Counted from the first letter of the stretch, positions 12,201 to 24,035 are shown. The stretch is DNA of 64,000 nucleotides from Lasioglossum baleicum (GCF_051020765.1 NC_134943.1:8494001-8558000), one strand, 5' to 3'. Translations and numbers: made by a program. The notes: a model not told the origin generated them from the sequence alone.

Positions 12201-12560
12201 CCCCATCGGCCGTCGGGAGATCATCGTTTCGCTTTTTCCACGTCGCCCGTCTCGCTCCAAACCCCTCGCGTTTACTCGCTCGCTTTCCCACGACATTCCA
12301 TTTTTCGCTCCGAAATTAATTGGACGGTATCCTCGAAACACACGGAACAGTATTCGACAATTTTTTTCGGATGTCGCGCAGTGCTCCAGCAGCCTGCTTT
12401 TTGTCGCCAAAATTCAATTTTTCGACTTACGAATTTGAACAAAGTCCCTTTTTTCTCGCGAATAAGAACCCTTTGAAACCTCGAAATTCGAAATGTTAGG
12501 TCTTTCAGATATTTTCCGAGCAGGTGCAGCGTTTGAAGGGCAAAATTATGGAAAATATAA
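9252..12560. other. CpG-rich unique block with GA tracts and TTAATTAA sites
   Basis: The longest CpG-rich block of the window. None of the overlapping frames on either strand (up to 144 codons, e.g. 11705-12139) shows a domain, and most are arginine/serine-rich, as CpG-rich noncoding DNA gives in all frames. Homeodomain-type ATTAATTA cores occur at about 9395, 10913, 11136 and 11202. Candidate regulatory or intronic DNA; no gene is called. Confidence 0.45.
10913..11209. promoter_or_regulatory. Cluster of homeodomain-type TTAATTAA sites
   Basis: TTAATTAA at 10913-10920 and 11136-11143 and ATTAATTA at 11202-11209 lie within 300 bp of otherwise CpG-rich DNA, where such AT runs stand out. TAATTA is the core bound by many homeodomain proteins. 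This is a motif observation only; function is not shown by the sequence. Confidence 0.2.
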
Positions 12561-12699
12561 TGTAACATATTATTTTATTTATATTAAATTTCTTTTTTTC
12601 CCCTTTCATGAAAAATAATCTGTGAAATTAAACCAAATCCAGGAAAAAATGTTATTTATAAAATTTATGTAAAAATTTGTATATAATTAATATTATTTG

Positions 12700-12850
12700 A
12701 AAGCCTCTATAAACGCAAAAGCCTCGCGGAGGTTTGCTTGCATTTTTCGTAGACGAACACTATTTTTTTTTAGCTTCAAAGGTCGAGCCGAACGTAGAGA
12801 AGGACGGGGCGTGTAAAGAGCGACTGCGACCCTCCGCGTCTTTCTCTTTC
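12700..12850 (+). mobile_element. Family G MITE fragment
   Basis: Resembles 17886-18010: both start with a CTMYATAAACGCAAA stretch that folds back on a nearby TTTGC-TTTTTCG stretch. Both then share GAGCCGAACGTAGAGA and the downstream CGTGTAAAGA. Only the first half is recognisable here and the right end was not found. Related sequence also lies inside 39112-39648. Confidence 0.5.
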
Positions 12851-14180
12851 TTTCCCGTACACCTACGTATTTTGCAATACAAGACGACGAGAAGAGGATC
12901 ATGCGCCACGGATAGAGTTATTTATTATACAAATCGACAACCAATACGTTGAAGCTTTGTTAATATACAATAAAAACATACATATTGTAAGTGGTAGTTT
13001 GTTTATTAAATCCCACTACGTTTTAAGTTTGTTATTTTCAATTTTAAACATGTCAAACGCAATTTACGAGATTTTTGAAAATTCTCGGTCGGCTGACTTG
13101 TTGAGTTGTACTAAATGAAATTTAGTTTCTGAAATTCGTGACACCTCCTTCGATATCATGTTCTCCCAATACAAAACTTCGAAAAATTTTCGACCGTCTG
13201 GCTTATTATTGCCTTGTACATACAAAGTTCGATTCTCGAGGTTTTCGAAAAATTTTCCGAAATTTTCGGCAATCTGGCTTGTCGTTGAGTAGCACTACTT
13301 AATCTTCGATCGAATTTGGTAGTTCTCATCGAGACGTCCCGACATCGACGTCGATAAAAGAAGAAAGCGAATCGCAATTTCGATAAACTTCGGCTCTACA
13401 GCGCTCGGGTCCGGCCGCTCGGGATTTATCCTGAATCGTAGCCAACGGAGGAGAGGAAAAAGTTGCGCCGGCAGTCGCTAAAAGTTAGCATCGACGGTTT
13501 TATTCCCCCTTGTTTCGCGGCGCCTTCTTCGGCGACTAGCTCCCTCCCGACCTGTCCGCTTGAAATTTCCGCGAGCTACTTGTTACACTCGGTCCCGATG
13601 TAACTAGATTTCTCCGGATCTCGCAAAGTTTCACCAGCCGCGCGTACCCGCCCCCCCCCCCCTCTGTTCCGACAGTTCTCGCCGAGTTTCACCGGTTACA
13701 ATTCCACCACGTTCCACTTGATTTCCCATTAGAATCGACCGTTTAGCTGCCGAATTTTAACCAGTCGTATCTTTCGCGCGACTCGGTGTCTAACATCCTC
13801 CTTCTCGGTTCGCGAAGTGCTCCGGTTTCCAACCTGTATGCATTAGGTCGTTCGGAAAGTCATTTCGTTCTCTCAAGGGAAAATAAAAGCCAATTCTTTA
13901 ACAATTCTTTAACATCAATGTAAAAGGTTAAGAACAGGCGTGCCTAAATATGGAAAGACTCGAAGCACAATATGTATAGGTTTCCCACTCCAAATTCACC
14001 CTTTTTCAAATCAATTTAACCCATTAAGAATATTGAAAATTAATTAATTATTTATAGTTAGATTAAATTATATATTTATTTAGACGCAAGTCAACGGTGT
14101 CATTACTGCGAGGAAAGTTTTCATTTTCTAAACTTATTAATCAGAAAATGCCTACACTGAATATACATATGTCTACACTA
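12851..14180. other. Mostly unique sequence
   Basis: No gene seen. Contains a 12-C run at 13651-13662. 13849-13895 is a solo mariner-type end (TTAGGTCGTTCGGAAAGTCA) matching 1982-2040. 13960-14180 is AT-rich without clear structure. Confidence 0.5.
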
Positions 14181-14518
14181 GGGTGGACCTTAGCTATGCC
14201 CGGTGAAATGTTTTTGCGAGATTTTTTTACGCACCCCCGCCCCCTAAAATTAATCCACTGGGTAAGAAAATAATTCGTGCACATGATAAAGTTGATCAGA
14301 TAAGGAGAAGACGTGCCACATTGACGTTGAAGTTGCGAAAAACATGAAATTTTATAGGAGCGGGAATATTTGAAGGAAGGACTGTTAATTATAATTAAAC
14401 GTTCTTCTTGTTTATTATTGCCTTATCTTTTGCAGCAATTATTTTCTTACCCAGTGGCACAATTTCGTGAAAAATATCTCGCGAAAAAGATTTCACCAGG
14501 TATAGCTAAGGTCCACCC
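14181..14518. mobile_element. TA-flanked MITE with 50-60-bp inverted repeats
   Basis: Left end GGGTGGACCTTAGCTATGCC and right end its near-perfect reverse complement, matching over about 55 bases, including the TTTTTNGCGAGAT stretch. TA flanks both sides (14179-14180 and 14519-14520). 338 bp, no coding capacity. TA duplication fits the Tc1/mariner group. Confidence 0.8.
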
Positions 14519-16438
14519 TAATGTGGCACGTTTTCCCGACGTGCGATTGATCTAAAATTTTTGACATATCATTTTTTCATTAAATGGAACAATACTGGGT
14601 GGGGGGGGGTCCACCGTAATCTACACACAGTTTTTCATGCATTACATAGTTAATGAATTAGTAATTACTTTTAAATAAGTAGTTGATGTACATATGGTAT
14701 TTGCATTAAATAAGATTTTGAATTTCGTAACCATTCGTTTACATCTGATTTGCTTTCTTTCGCAAAAACCTACTTAATAATACTTGATTTGTAAAATTGA
14801 TTTGCAAAAAATGGCGTATTTGACTTGCAAAAGGGTGAATTTTGAGTGCAAAACCTTTAAGATCCGTACAAAACAACGACGCAAATATAATTTGAAAGAT
14901 TTGGGTGAGGATAGTCTGGCAGAAAGTTGACCGTCGAAACTAGAGAGGGTATTTACCCCTGTCGCGGCAGTTAAAAACGTAGCCAGAAGGCGGAATCGTA
15001 GTACATACATAGTTGGCGTTCGGTAACGCGGCAACGACAGTTTTAGGCGGCCACGCTCGCCCGAGAACAGAAAGTTCATTGTGGCGCAAATATTCGCAGT
15101 GATTGACGCGAACCGGAGTAGAAAACTGGTCGGAAACTGGCCCCGAGGTTGACTGGCCGCGATTTGGCAAGCTCCTCGTGGCTTTTTCCTGCGACGCTAA
15201 ATTACCATTGCTCGAGAAAATTTGGAGAGCGTGGCCAGAGTCGGGGTTCGCTGCTAGCAAACCGTTCGGAAAATTGATCGTGGCTGTGTATCCCTGGGAT
15301 TCGTCGGGAGTCCGTGCCACGAAGTCATGTTTGCGGGTCGAGGACCTCTGGACATCGCCGATGGAACACGCTTGCAAACCGCGACTGGATTCTCGCTTTA
15401 ACGCGACTTGCTCGACCGTTTCGTTGACAATTTACCGGGCTCGGGTATTCCTTGGAAAATCTACCAACGAGAATTCGGTGTTTAACATTTCCCGGGAACA
15501 AGACTTGTATTTTTTTTTTGCAGGGATTCGGATCGGTTCGGAAACGAAGAAATAAAGGGGAAGCAAAAAGGTAACAGATTCGGAGGCGAATCCGCGTGAA
15601 TGATCCGGTTACAATGGCGAAGGCTTTACCCCGTTTTCACGGGCCGACAGTTCCCGATCGGATCAATGGGACTAAATTACTTTTCCATTAGCAAAGACGT
15701 CTTCGAATATTTCTCCGTGGCGTGTTAGCGGACCCGGTCGATATCGCGCGGCTAAAAGCGGACAAAAGTTGCTGGATCATCTCGATTTTTCCGACGAAAA
15801 AACCGGTTGGAATCCGGTTCGGGATCGGGAGTTGCTCCGCAAGTTGGCCGGGATCACTCTGCGAATTCATTGCGGCCAAGTTGGCCGATATATTATAGCT
15901 GGGCTGTCTCCCCTTGGCCGGGGTCGATCCGCTTATCGAGTTCGAGAGCCGCGCGCGCGCGACTTCGATAATTGCGGATCGTTGGCGTCGTTCAAGGCCA
16001 GCCGTCACCTAACGAGGAAGTTTAATTGAATTTTGAACGGGCACAACGGCTCGCTGATTAAAAATTGAACTCGAGACGACTCGCGTCGCCTGTCGGGGGA
16101 AACGTCGACCGCGTCTAGGGATATTCGTTGAAATTGGATCTTGCTAATAATCGATGGCTATTCGGCCAAGATGGAATCGCTTATCCTTCACTCTGTGTAC
16201 GTATTGTTCCGTCCCGGGATCAAACTTCTCGTTCGTTCTTTATTTCGTGTAGAAATAGCCAACGCGAAACCTTTCGCCTGAAGCAGGTGAAACGTCATCT
16301 GAAAACTGATAAATCCCGCAAAATTTGCGGGATTCCAAGCCCTGACTCTGAAGCGCCACTAAAAGTTGCCATACTATTGATTCAAACATCTCTTACATTG
16401 CTGTACTTGTGCTAGCAAGAGGAAGCGAAATATAAATA
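14519..16438. other. Unique sequence, no gene supported
   Basis: A ten-G run lies at about 14599-14609. 15080-16030 is CpG-rich, and both strands carry overlapping open frames (15103-15555 plus, 14940-15377 minus) without homology; mutual mirroring in both strands argues for compositional bias. 16340-16390 resembles part of the repeat at 28301-28420 and 42846-42960. Confidence 0.45.
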
Positions 16439-16734
16439 CAGGGTGTCCCAAAATTCGTGAAAATCCCGAAAGGGGGTGGTTCCTGAGATCATTTCAAGCG
16501 ACATTTTCCTTTGCAAAAATGTTATCCGCGGCTTTGTTTAGGAGTTATTAACGAAAAACACGGACCAATCAGAGCGCGACCTAGACACGAGTTGGGACAG
16601 TCGGCCAATAGACAGCTGGCGTAAATAACTCCTAAACAAAGCCGCGGATAACATTTTTGCAAAGGAAAATGTCGCTTGAAATGATCTCAGGAACCACCCC
16701 CTTTCGGGATTTTCACGAATTTTGGGACACCCTG
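16439..16734. mobile_element. TA-flanked MITE with perfect 111-bp inverted repeats
   Basis: Starts CAGGGTGTCCCAAAATTCGT and ends with its reverse complement. The arms 16439-16549 and 16624-16734 match essentially base for base over 111 bp, with a 74-bp spacer between. TA is duplicated at 16437-16438 and 16735-16736. Such near-identical arms indicate a recent insertion, or selection or conversion keeping the arms alike. A decayed relative is at 56554-56716, and a lone CAGGGTGTCCC end is at about 26416. Confidence 0.9.
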
Positions 16735-17885
16735 TATAGAGAGAGAGGTCTGCTCTGAACAAGGACAATGGCAACTCTGCGAGCTACCTTTGGCTGGCCC
16801 GTTTGTTCTAGAGTGGTCTGTAGCAAGCTGTGTGCTGGCGTCCCTGTAAGAGCAACTCCTGGAACTAGCTGTTGAGCGGCTCGGAAGCAGGCTGCTCGAA
16901 CTTTCCGCCATATTCCCGCGAGCGGAATCGTCAACTATCGGCAGCTGGAGAGTCTGAGAGCCTTTGGCTGGCGAAGACGCCCGATCGGAGCAACAGTGGT
17001 GCAGAGAGCAGGGCAGGGGAACACAGCGATCGTACTCCATCGTACTCCACCGATCTCCTCCATCTCCGATACTTTCAGAGTCGACTTCCTCCCGGTCCAC
17101 TCCCGATGTTCCACTTCCGAACGGTCTGTGAACAATGCCCGGGCATGTAGAAAGGCGCACGGCACGCGGAGGGTTGGTTTGCCACCCCCTCGGAGGCTGA
17201 ACGATCCAGGCCGCGTCGGATCGAGAGCGGGAAACATCGATTCTCAATTTGGCAGCCGGCAGAAAAGCGAATGGCTCCTCGGTGTTCCTCCCCTGTCGCC
17301 TGCTCTCTTCGTCCTTCCCCTTCCTCCTCCTGTTCTTCTTCTTCTTCTTGTTCCCTCGACACGTACCCCATCCACCTTTCCCTGACTAAAGTCTCTCTTC
17401 GTCGAGTTTTCTACCATGTCGTCTCTTTTCTCGTTCATCGATTTCGACGTCGCTCAGCCGTGACATGGCTTTCCCTCCCGCGAGAAGAGCTTTCTTTACG
17501 CGCGCGTCTCTCCTCCTGCGCCTACTTCCGATAATCCTCTACCCTCGTTTCTCTCTTCTCTCTTCCCTTCTGCGCGCAGCACACTCCCTCGTTTGTCTCT
17601 CGTGTTTCCACCACGTACCCAACCCTCTTTCCATCCGTTTTTCCGACTGATACGGGAGATCCCGTTGCTGGAAAACCGGCCCCGGCGAAATTTCCCGTGG
17701 AGCCTCGATCGAAAGTTCGAATTCCGAACAATAAATTGTTTTCGCGTCTTCGTTAGACTCGTTCGAACCCTTCGCACTCGGAAACCGTACTCAAATCACC
17801 TGTTTCACTCTCCTATCCGGTTTTATTAGCCGATAGTTTATAGTTAGCATAGCTTAACAACACTTCACCAACCGGAAGCCTATTA
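16735..17885. other. CpG-rich unique sequence, no gene supported
   Basis: Both strands carry overlapping frames of up to 186 codons (16687-17247 minus) that are serine/arginine/proline-rich and unrelated to any family I recognise. A TTC-rich simple tract lies at about 17330-17352. Confidence 0.4.
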
Positions 17886-18172
17886 CAGTAAATCCTCCAT
17901 AAACGCAAATGCCGCGTGGGGATTCGTTTGCGTTTATCGTAGACGGATAGCTTTTTTTGAGCTTCGAAGGCCGAGCCGAACGTAGAGAGAAGGACAGCGC
18001 GTGTAAAGACAGACCACGCACGCGCGGGCCTTTTAACTGTGTCGGCATCTGCCACTCTCCGCGCCTCTTTCTTTCCCATACGCTGTCCATTCTTGCCCCC
18101 GTAACGTTCATCGTCAATTAAACCACTAAATACAGTCGAAATTGTATCGTGTTTGGTCATATTTTAATCAGA
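17886..18172 (+). mobile_element. Family G MITE (pogo-like left end)
   Basis: Begins CAGTAAATCCTCCATAAACG, preceded by TA. A subterminal hairpin pairs ATAAACGCAAA with TTTGCGTTTAT about 17 bp away. The interior matches 12700-12850. Its right part (about 18055-18172, through a CCAAACACGATA-type stretch read on the minus strand) matches 39418-39525 in reverse and part of 62330-62360. The right terminal repeat was not identified, so the boundary is approximate. Confidence 0.6.
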
Positions 18173-19507
18173 AAACGTTATCGAGGGTGACTTGTCAGAA
18201 TTAAAATCGCCGTTGTTGAAGGATCCACTAAAAAGTGTTCAGCCATTAACCATACATTTTTAAAAAATATTCCCTGATCTCAAATCGGTAATTTGTTAAA
18301 AAGCACAAGATTGTAGTACATGTATTCAGACTGCGGAGTATCAGCGTGTTACTTTTGATCCACTGGAATGATTAAATCGAGAAATAAATTTTTAACAAAT
18401 GCAGGACATTGTGATTTTGCATGAGAGCAACTTTTCCACGCCTCCTCGGAAAGGACATCCGAGCTGACCGTTAAATTTACGACGCGCAAAGGGTTAAAGA
18501 CCGCGATAGAAAAAGAATTGCATCCCGCGATAGAATAAATGGTTCGCAAACATTTTACGCGAGTTCTTGTTCCGATCGTAAAGTTTCGCGACTCGCGAGG
18601 GAAGAGGTGGAGAGACAGGAACAGCTCTGAAAAAGCTATCGGACACGTATCCTTTTTGTATCCTTCGCTGTGGACGATGAAGAAGCGACGACAACCCTCA
18701 GCGTCGGAGGACCGCGAATTCTCTCGAGACACATTTGAATAATCGTATTATTTTTAATATTTTGTTCGAACGACGTGTCCGTGCCGGGTGGAAAGAGACG
18801 TCTTCCCTATCAGCAGCAGGAAGAAATGTCCTCAACCCCCGTCCCGACGAGACTGACGAGATTATTGGGGGAATCCGACGGCTGAAACGGGAAGAAACGC
18901 GACGACGGGACGGGAAACGGATCGCGGCAGCCTCCTCCTCTTCATCCTCATCCTCCTTCACCTCTTCGGCTTCGAATTTATCGGGCAGACTTTCGAGAGG
19001 GATCGATCGGAGAGTTGGGCAAGGTGTAATCTGATTACCGGACTGCGGATGTTTATGCGAGTTCTCTTGTTGTGGGCGAATTTCGAGACGGTGGAGTCGC
19101 GAGTGGATTTTCATTTTCCATTCCTCGGCTGCCAGGAAACAGCAACCTGCGCTTCCACGACGTCAGATCAATTTTTGGAAAACATCTTTCAGCTATACAA
19201 TGTATTTATCGCTTCATACCTTGCACATCGTTTGGATCATTCAGACACGAAGCATTGGAAGCTGGGAGGAATTGAAACATTTCTTGCTAATACTGAAGTA
19301 GCACGGAGTGTGATTAGTACACAGATTTTTTATGCATTTATGGAAAAAATTTAAGAGTGTCGATGTATTGTTTTCAAGATAAGCCACTTCTGCTGGGTAC
19401 CAGTTGTTAAAATTAGAAAAAATGTATTGTGTACCGAGGTGCATCGTGCCAAAAAGTCCCGTCGGCGAGAAATTAGCTAATTGTAAGAGATCCCAGCCCC
19501 TCCAAGA
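18173..19507. other. Unique sequence with solo repeat ends
   Basis: No gene supported. Solo copies of the family-K end motif lie at about 18324 (CAGACTGCGGAGTATCAGCG) and about 19034 (CGGACTGCGGATGTTTATGC). A TTAA-flanked end reading AACCCTTTGCGCGTCG on the minus strand lies at about 18481-18497. 18735-19034 is CpG-rich with TCC repeats. Confidence 0.4.
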
Positions 19508-19732
19508 CAGGCCTGGCCAACACGCGGCCCGCCACGTTAAATTGTGCGACCCACCGGGCCGCATTTTATATGTATTTCTGTTGAAACTTTTGTTTCTCGT
19601 TGTATGTATACAAAAAATATTAAATAATGAAAATTTGAATTTTTTAAAAGCATGTTTACCTAAAGTGCGGCCCGCTGTAACGTTACGCGTCATCAAAGTG
19701 GCCCGCGAAACCATTTAGGTTGGCCAGGCCTG
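19508..19732. mobile_element. hAT-type MITE rich in CGGCCCGC
   Basis: 225 bp with ends CAGGCCTGGCCAAC and GTTGGCCAGGCCTG. Flanking octamers CTCCAAGA (19500-19507) and CTCTAAAA (19733-19740) match at 6 of 8 positions, a decayed 8-bp duplication. CAG-type ends, 8-bp duplication and internal CGGCCCGC blocks are typical of animal hAT non-autonomous elements. No transposase is encoded. Confidence 0.75.
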
Positions 19733-19740
19733 CTCTAAAA

Positions 19741-20325
19741 GAAGACAAACCCGTCTCCGACGGGATCAAAAAAGGATCGAGCGATCGGCAGAGCTTTTAT
19801 TCCCGAGGCTTCGCGATCGTCCCGTAAATTCTTCGGTGAAATTCGTCCCGCAGGAGTTGCTCTTAGCTATCGGAAGTCTGCAAAGCTGATTCCGGACTCT
19901 GGACACCAGCATCTCCTCCGTCCGTTCTGGAGGAATTTCAGCGCGAGTCGTCTGTCCTTCTAACTTTCAACCGCACACAAGCCGGCATGTGTGTGTGTGT
20001 GCACCGCAGCAGATGCAATCTGCGATTCCGTCGACTTTGATCGGCAATTGGGAAATTGCTGGAATTAGGCGGCGTGACGTCAGCCGACCGGAGGCATTAC
20101 TGTGATTGGACTGTTAGAGACGGCTGACGCGAAGGTCACTTTCGTGTCCGCGAGCTGGACAGTTAGCGTCTTTTCGCGCGATTCCTCCGAGCAATTACCA
20201 ATATCTCTCCGGGGAAAAATTACGAGAGACCCTTCAAACTACGCTCTTTCATATGGCAAAAGATTTATAACCAAAAGTTTTCAAGTTTCTCGAGAAAAAA
20301 TTGGAGACGTTGCGAAAAATTAGTA
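19741..20325. other. Unique sequence, no gene seen
   Basis: CpG-rich; contains a short GT tract at about 19988-20001. No supported reading frame. Confidence 0.5.
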
Positions 20326-20590
20326 CAGTGTTCCCGCGATTGATGTGACTTTTTTATCCTCACTGCTAAGGGGTTCCCCCTTGGGCGGTCGATCAAGGTA
20401 TTAGGATGTTTAAATTGGGGTTTTACGATACTCGATGTATTATTCTCATGTATGGAATAGCATTACTACAATACAACAATTTCCCGCTTAGTAATCCAAG
20501 AAATCTATGCTCTACACACACACACACGTAAAAAAAACGTAGTACCATTTCGTTTTCTGAGACTCGATACCCCCGAGGTGTTCTCACAAT
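20326..20590 (+). mobile_element. MITE family A copy 2, right end lost
   Basis: Begins CAGTGTTCCCGCGATTG after TA and follows family A (1442-1790 reversed, 38863-39712 direct) through the CCCCCGAGGT stretch and the CTCACAA before the expected right terminal repeat. Homology then stops near 20590. A hAT-type MITE sits 30 bp further on, so insertion and deletion have probably removed the right end. Confidence 0.7.
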
Positions 20591-20619
20591 TATTTTTATT
20601 TTATTTTATTTAAACCCAA

Positions 20620-20726
20620 CAGTTTGTTGGGCAAAAATTTTGTTCGAATACAAATTTTGAATAAAGTGGGTTCAAAACACACTTTGTTCGAAATTTTTAT
20701 TTGAATAAAATTTTTGCCCAACTCTG
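20620..20726. mobile_element. Short hAT-type MITE, family CAGAGTTGGGC copy 1
   Basis: 107 bp. The right end reads TTTTTGCCCAACTCTG, the reverse complement of CAGAGTTGGGCAAAAA, and the left end is CAGTTTGTTGGGCAAAAA. The arms fold into a hairpin. Flanking octamers AAACCCAA and CAACGCAA match at 6 of 8. Same family as 22959-23217 and 48842-49199. Confidence 0.65.
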
Positions 20727-20782
20727 CAACGCAACACGAGTAAATAGATTTAAAAAATACAACTGGTACACTGTTGTTCATA

Positions 20783-21363
20783 CAGTGAACCACGAAAGTA
20801 TTTGAACGCACGTTAAAACAGTATAACTTTTTTATGATCGAACCAAACGACCTGACTTTTTTTTTTGAGAAATTAGGAGAATTGATTTACCAAATGACAC
20901 GCAAAATAGATTTTGACAAAATTGCAATTGCTAAGAATTACATGAGAAAGTGAAAGAGGCACCATTGATAACTTTCTTATTAGAGCCGGTAACGAAAATT
21001 TAAAATATGCGTTTTGTAGATGTATGTTAGTTGTGAATATGCTGAAAATTTCATCGAAATCGGTTGACGCAGAAAAAAAACGACACGCATCGAATGATGT
21101 TAGAATCTGTGGATTTTAAGCAGAAACATTTAACCACTCGTAGCTCTTGGATATGCTGATCGATATTGATGAAATTTTCAGCATGTGCATAACTAACAAA
21201 GATCTACAAAACATATATTTTAAATTTTCATTAAGGACCCAAATAAGAAACTTTTAGGAAATGCTTTTTTTTCATTTTTGCATGCAACCTTGTAAAATGT
21301 AAATTTTGTGAAATCTTTTTTGCACTGTTTTAAAGTGCGTTCAAATACTTTCGTGGCTCACCG
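20783..21363. mobile_element. TA-flanked Tc1-like hairpin MITE
   Basis: 581 bp with ends CAGTGAACCACGAAAGTATT and a reverse complement differing at two positions, flanked by TA (20781-20782 and 21364-21365). Much of the length folds back, with a TTGTAGAT..GTTAGTT arm pairing to 21180-21240. The layout resembles 56721-59643 before its interruption. No coding capacity. Confidence 0.85.
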
Positions 21364-22273
21364 TATATTCCAATAGCTCAGGCGCAAAATTCGAAATATC
21401 ATATTTTGGTCAACTTTCCTAGGCAAATACTCCGCTGTGCGTCGCTCAAAAGAACGATCCGTCACGCAGGAGAATATTCCGCGCAAGAACTATGTCGATT
21501 CGCGCGTTTTATCGGTAAAAATCGGCGCGTGTAAACATGGTGTCGGAAAGGGCCAGAGTCGCGGTAACATGGCGATCGATAGAGCAAGCCGTAAAAAGCA
21601 GATTCCCGGAGCGTCCACGACAGCGCGTCCGTAAATTCGAATGATCTTGGGTATCGCGAGATTTCGAGATGGAGGGTGCAGGAGCGAGGATCACGCGGAA
21701 TGGTGAAGTTTCCGCGTACCTTGGACCGATTACCGAGGAAACTCTCCGGTATCGCGACTCGTCTGTCGGCAGAGCACGTTCGCAAATTCAATATTTGCGA
21801 TTCGCTAAGCTGCGACGATGTGGAATAAATGGTCCGGCCCCGGCGAATCGGTAATACTCTCCAGCCGGAGCTTAATCGGAATTTTTCTTCAGATTTTGAT
21901 CCGCGTTGGTCGTTCCCCGCAAAATCTCCCACGACAAATAGCAGAAACACACAGTTGAATTACAATCTTTTCTTGATAAATGTCCCAAATGTCTGGCCTT
22001 TAATTGTCCCAGAACTATCCCCACTATCTCGCGGGATTTGATATCATTTTCATGAGAAAAATGCCACGAATATGTTGGTCAAAGTCCCATAAAAAAATAA
22101 TGAAAAATAAAGAAGTTTTGCGACTAGATTAGTTATGTTTACACTTCTCGGCGACCGAGGCCTGTCGAGCTTCGCTGTCCTTTGTTTCGGACAATTATGT
22201 ATCGAGAAAACAGACCAGAGTTGCAAAATACACATCGTATCTCATTTAAAAACGTTTTCCCTTTTTTCGCCAG
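21364..22273. other. Unique sequence, no gene supported
   Basis: A minus-strand frame at 21462-21950 (162 codons) and its plus-strand mirrors have no recognisable domain. 21960-22130 is AT-rich. Confidence 0.4.
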
Positions 22274-22473
22274 ACTGTGATTTATATTATTCCGACGGAA
22301 ACTTCACTTGCACGCTTTTGCCCGTGCGAGAGAGACGTGGAAGTCGGATAATGACGGTAACGACGAAAAAGAATGTGGTTGCTGTGTTTCCAAACGGCGC
22401 GTGTAAATATTATTTCAAAAAATCCGTTAATGATGTAACTCGGCACCAATTTGATAGAGAAACCGGTTCCAGA
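22274..22473 (+). CDS. Possible isolated coding exon (unrecognised)
   Basis: This is the only host-gene candidate I would put forward, and it is weak. A pyrimidine tract ending in CAG at 22271-22273 makes a good 3' splice site. The frame then stays open for about 66 codons and reaches AGA followed by GTAAAT at 22474, an acceptable donor. The predicted peptide looks ordered compared with the arginine/serine-rich noise nearby: it has alternating hydrophobic and charged positions, an aspartate-glycine-asparagine near the start and a phenylalanine-proline-asparagine-glycine turn in the middle, which suggests beta-strand repeats. No partner exon was found on either side within the window. Alternatives are a pseudogene exon or chance. 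The surrounding frame extends from 22135 to 22692, so the frame alone does not define the exon. Confidence 0.22.
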
Positions 22474-22950
22474 GTAAATATTATGCAAATGTTATCTTGC
22501 GTCGTAAATAAACTGCGAGCTCTCATGCGAATCCATATTTTTGTAGACGGACTTTACGCGACGGAAGCCGCGGAGAAACATGTTTCCTATGCGTTTCTAT
22601 TTCGTGAAAACAACAAAGCGAAACTTTCCTACGAAGTTTTCCCATTCTACGACGCCATTCCCCCACGCTTCCGCCACAGGCCGGTCACGTGACGCGTTCC
22701 GTCTCTGTCGCGAAAGCATCACAACGTCACGTGCCCAGTGTCGCCAGAAACAACCGAAACTGGTTGGTTTTTCCTCTCCTCCTTTCCCCCTTCCCCTTCC
22801 ACTATCCCATTCCAGCACCATGAGCACGGTGCGCATACTCCAACATCCCCCCCACTAAGTCCGTAGACTAGTCACGTATTAATCTGGCCATCAAAGAGGG
22901 GGTAAACTGTATTCCCCTCGATTTCCTCGATCTGACGACACTGCACGCGA
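22474..22950. other. Unique sequence, no gene seen
   Basis: Continuation of the open frame to 22692 followed by a CpG-rich stretch. No second exon with matching splice sites was evident. Confidence 0.4.
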
Positions 22951-22958
22951 CTGACCCG

Positions 22959-23217
22959 CAGAGTTGGGCAAAAACTTAATCAGAGATTGACGAATAAATT
23001 TCTACTTCACTCGTTAATCGCAATTAACAATTCATCTCCTAGTTTAGTCGTTAAAAAATTGCGGTTAGCGATTAAATACTTATTAATCGTTAATTCGGAA
23101 TAACGGTTAATAACATCGATTGAATCAATCGCCGATTTTCCAATGATTACTTTTTTAATCGTACACATTAACCAATCAATCTTGATTAAAATTTTAATCG
23201 ATTAATGCCCAAATCTG
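22959..23217. mobile_element. hAT-type MITE, family CAGAGTTGGGC copy 2
   Basis: 259 bp with ends CAGAGTTGGGCAAAAACTTA and GATTAATGCCCAAATCTG. It is flanked by a perfect 8-bp direct repeat CTGACCCG (22951-22958 and 23218-23225). The interior is rich in TTAATCG and GATTAA repeats that can pair. Perfect duplication and short CAG ends make the hAT assignment firm. Confidence 0.9.
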
Positions 23218-23225
23218 CTGACCCG

Positions 23226-24031
23226 GTACCGGCGTAGAGGGGGTGACTGTTTCTCCACGATTCGAGTAAATTCCCCTCGTCTGGCGATTCTGGCGGAAAC
23301 GTCAAGTCTCCACCGGAAGATTCTCGCCCGAATCGGGATTACTCGAACGACGCGTACACATACGCTCGTATCGGCGACCGAGGATGGAGGCGAAGAGGAG
23401 AGGGGAGTGGACTTGTTCGTCGAGTGCATCGCCATTAATTCAAATGCAGCTCGTGGCCGGCGCGCGAACGCTTCCGCGATGTCGACGACAGGTCACGCGA
23501 TTATTATTGTGCAACCGACGTAATTTGCATCTGAAAAAGACGCGACACTCGGCCACCGGTTCCCAGAGCCTCGACAACGCCTTTCGGAAGCGCAAACAAG
23601 TCCATTATTAGTCATCCTCCGCCGTTTCAACCCTTAAAACGCATTCGCCGTCTTACGACTCGTATATGGGTCATGGTAACTTTATTTAAAGTCGTACCGT
23701 AATTCAAGACAATAGCTACCGCCAGTCGAATTACGACCAGTTTACTCGAAGCGGCAACAAGCTCCGCACTCGAAACCAGTCCGTTTTCTTCGACGACAAT
23801 CAATTTAACCCTGGATAGCCAACCTACTATTCAATTACACTTCGAATCGGAAGAAAATTCTGTCTGTTTGCTGTCGATATTTAGTCATTTAAATAAACGA
23901 AGTCACACGATCGATACATCAATTTTTTATTTCCGCCGTGGGGTCAACACAAACAAATTTCATTCATTATCGTATGCATTTATGTGAAGAATGGGTAATT
24001 GCATCTATTATTTCTCAGCTGGTTAAAATGA
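23226..24031. other. Unique sequence, no gene seen
   Basis: First half CpG-rich, second half AT-rich. No supported frame. Confidence 0.5.
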
Positions 24032-24035
24032 TTAA

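Noticed and set aside
22135..22692. Whole 185-codon frame as a single-exon gene
   Set aside because: Only the middle 66 codons look protein-like; the flanks resemble noncoding translation, so only a possible exon is listed.
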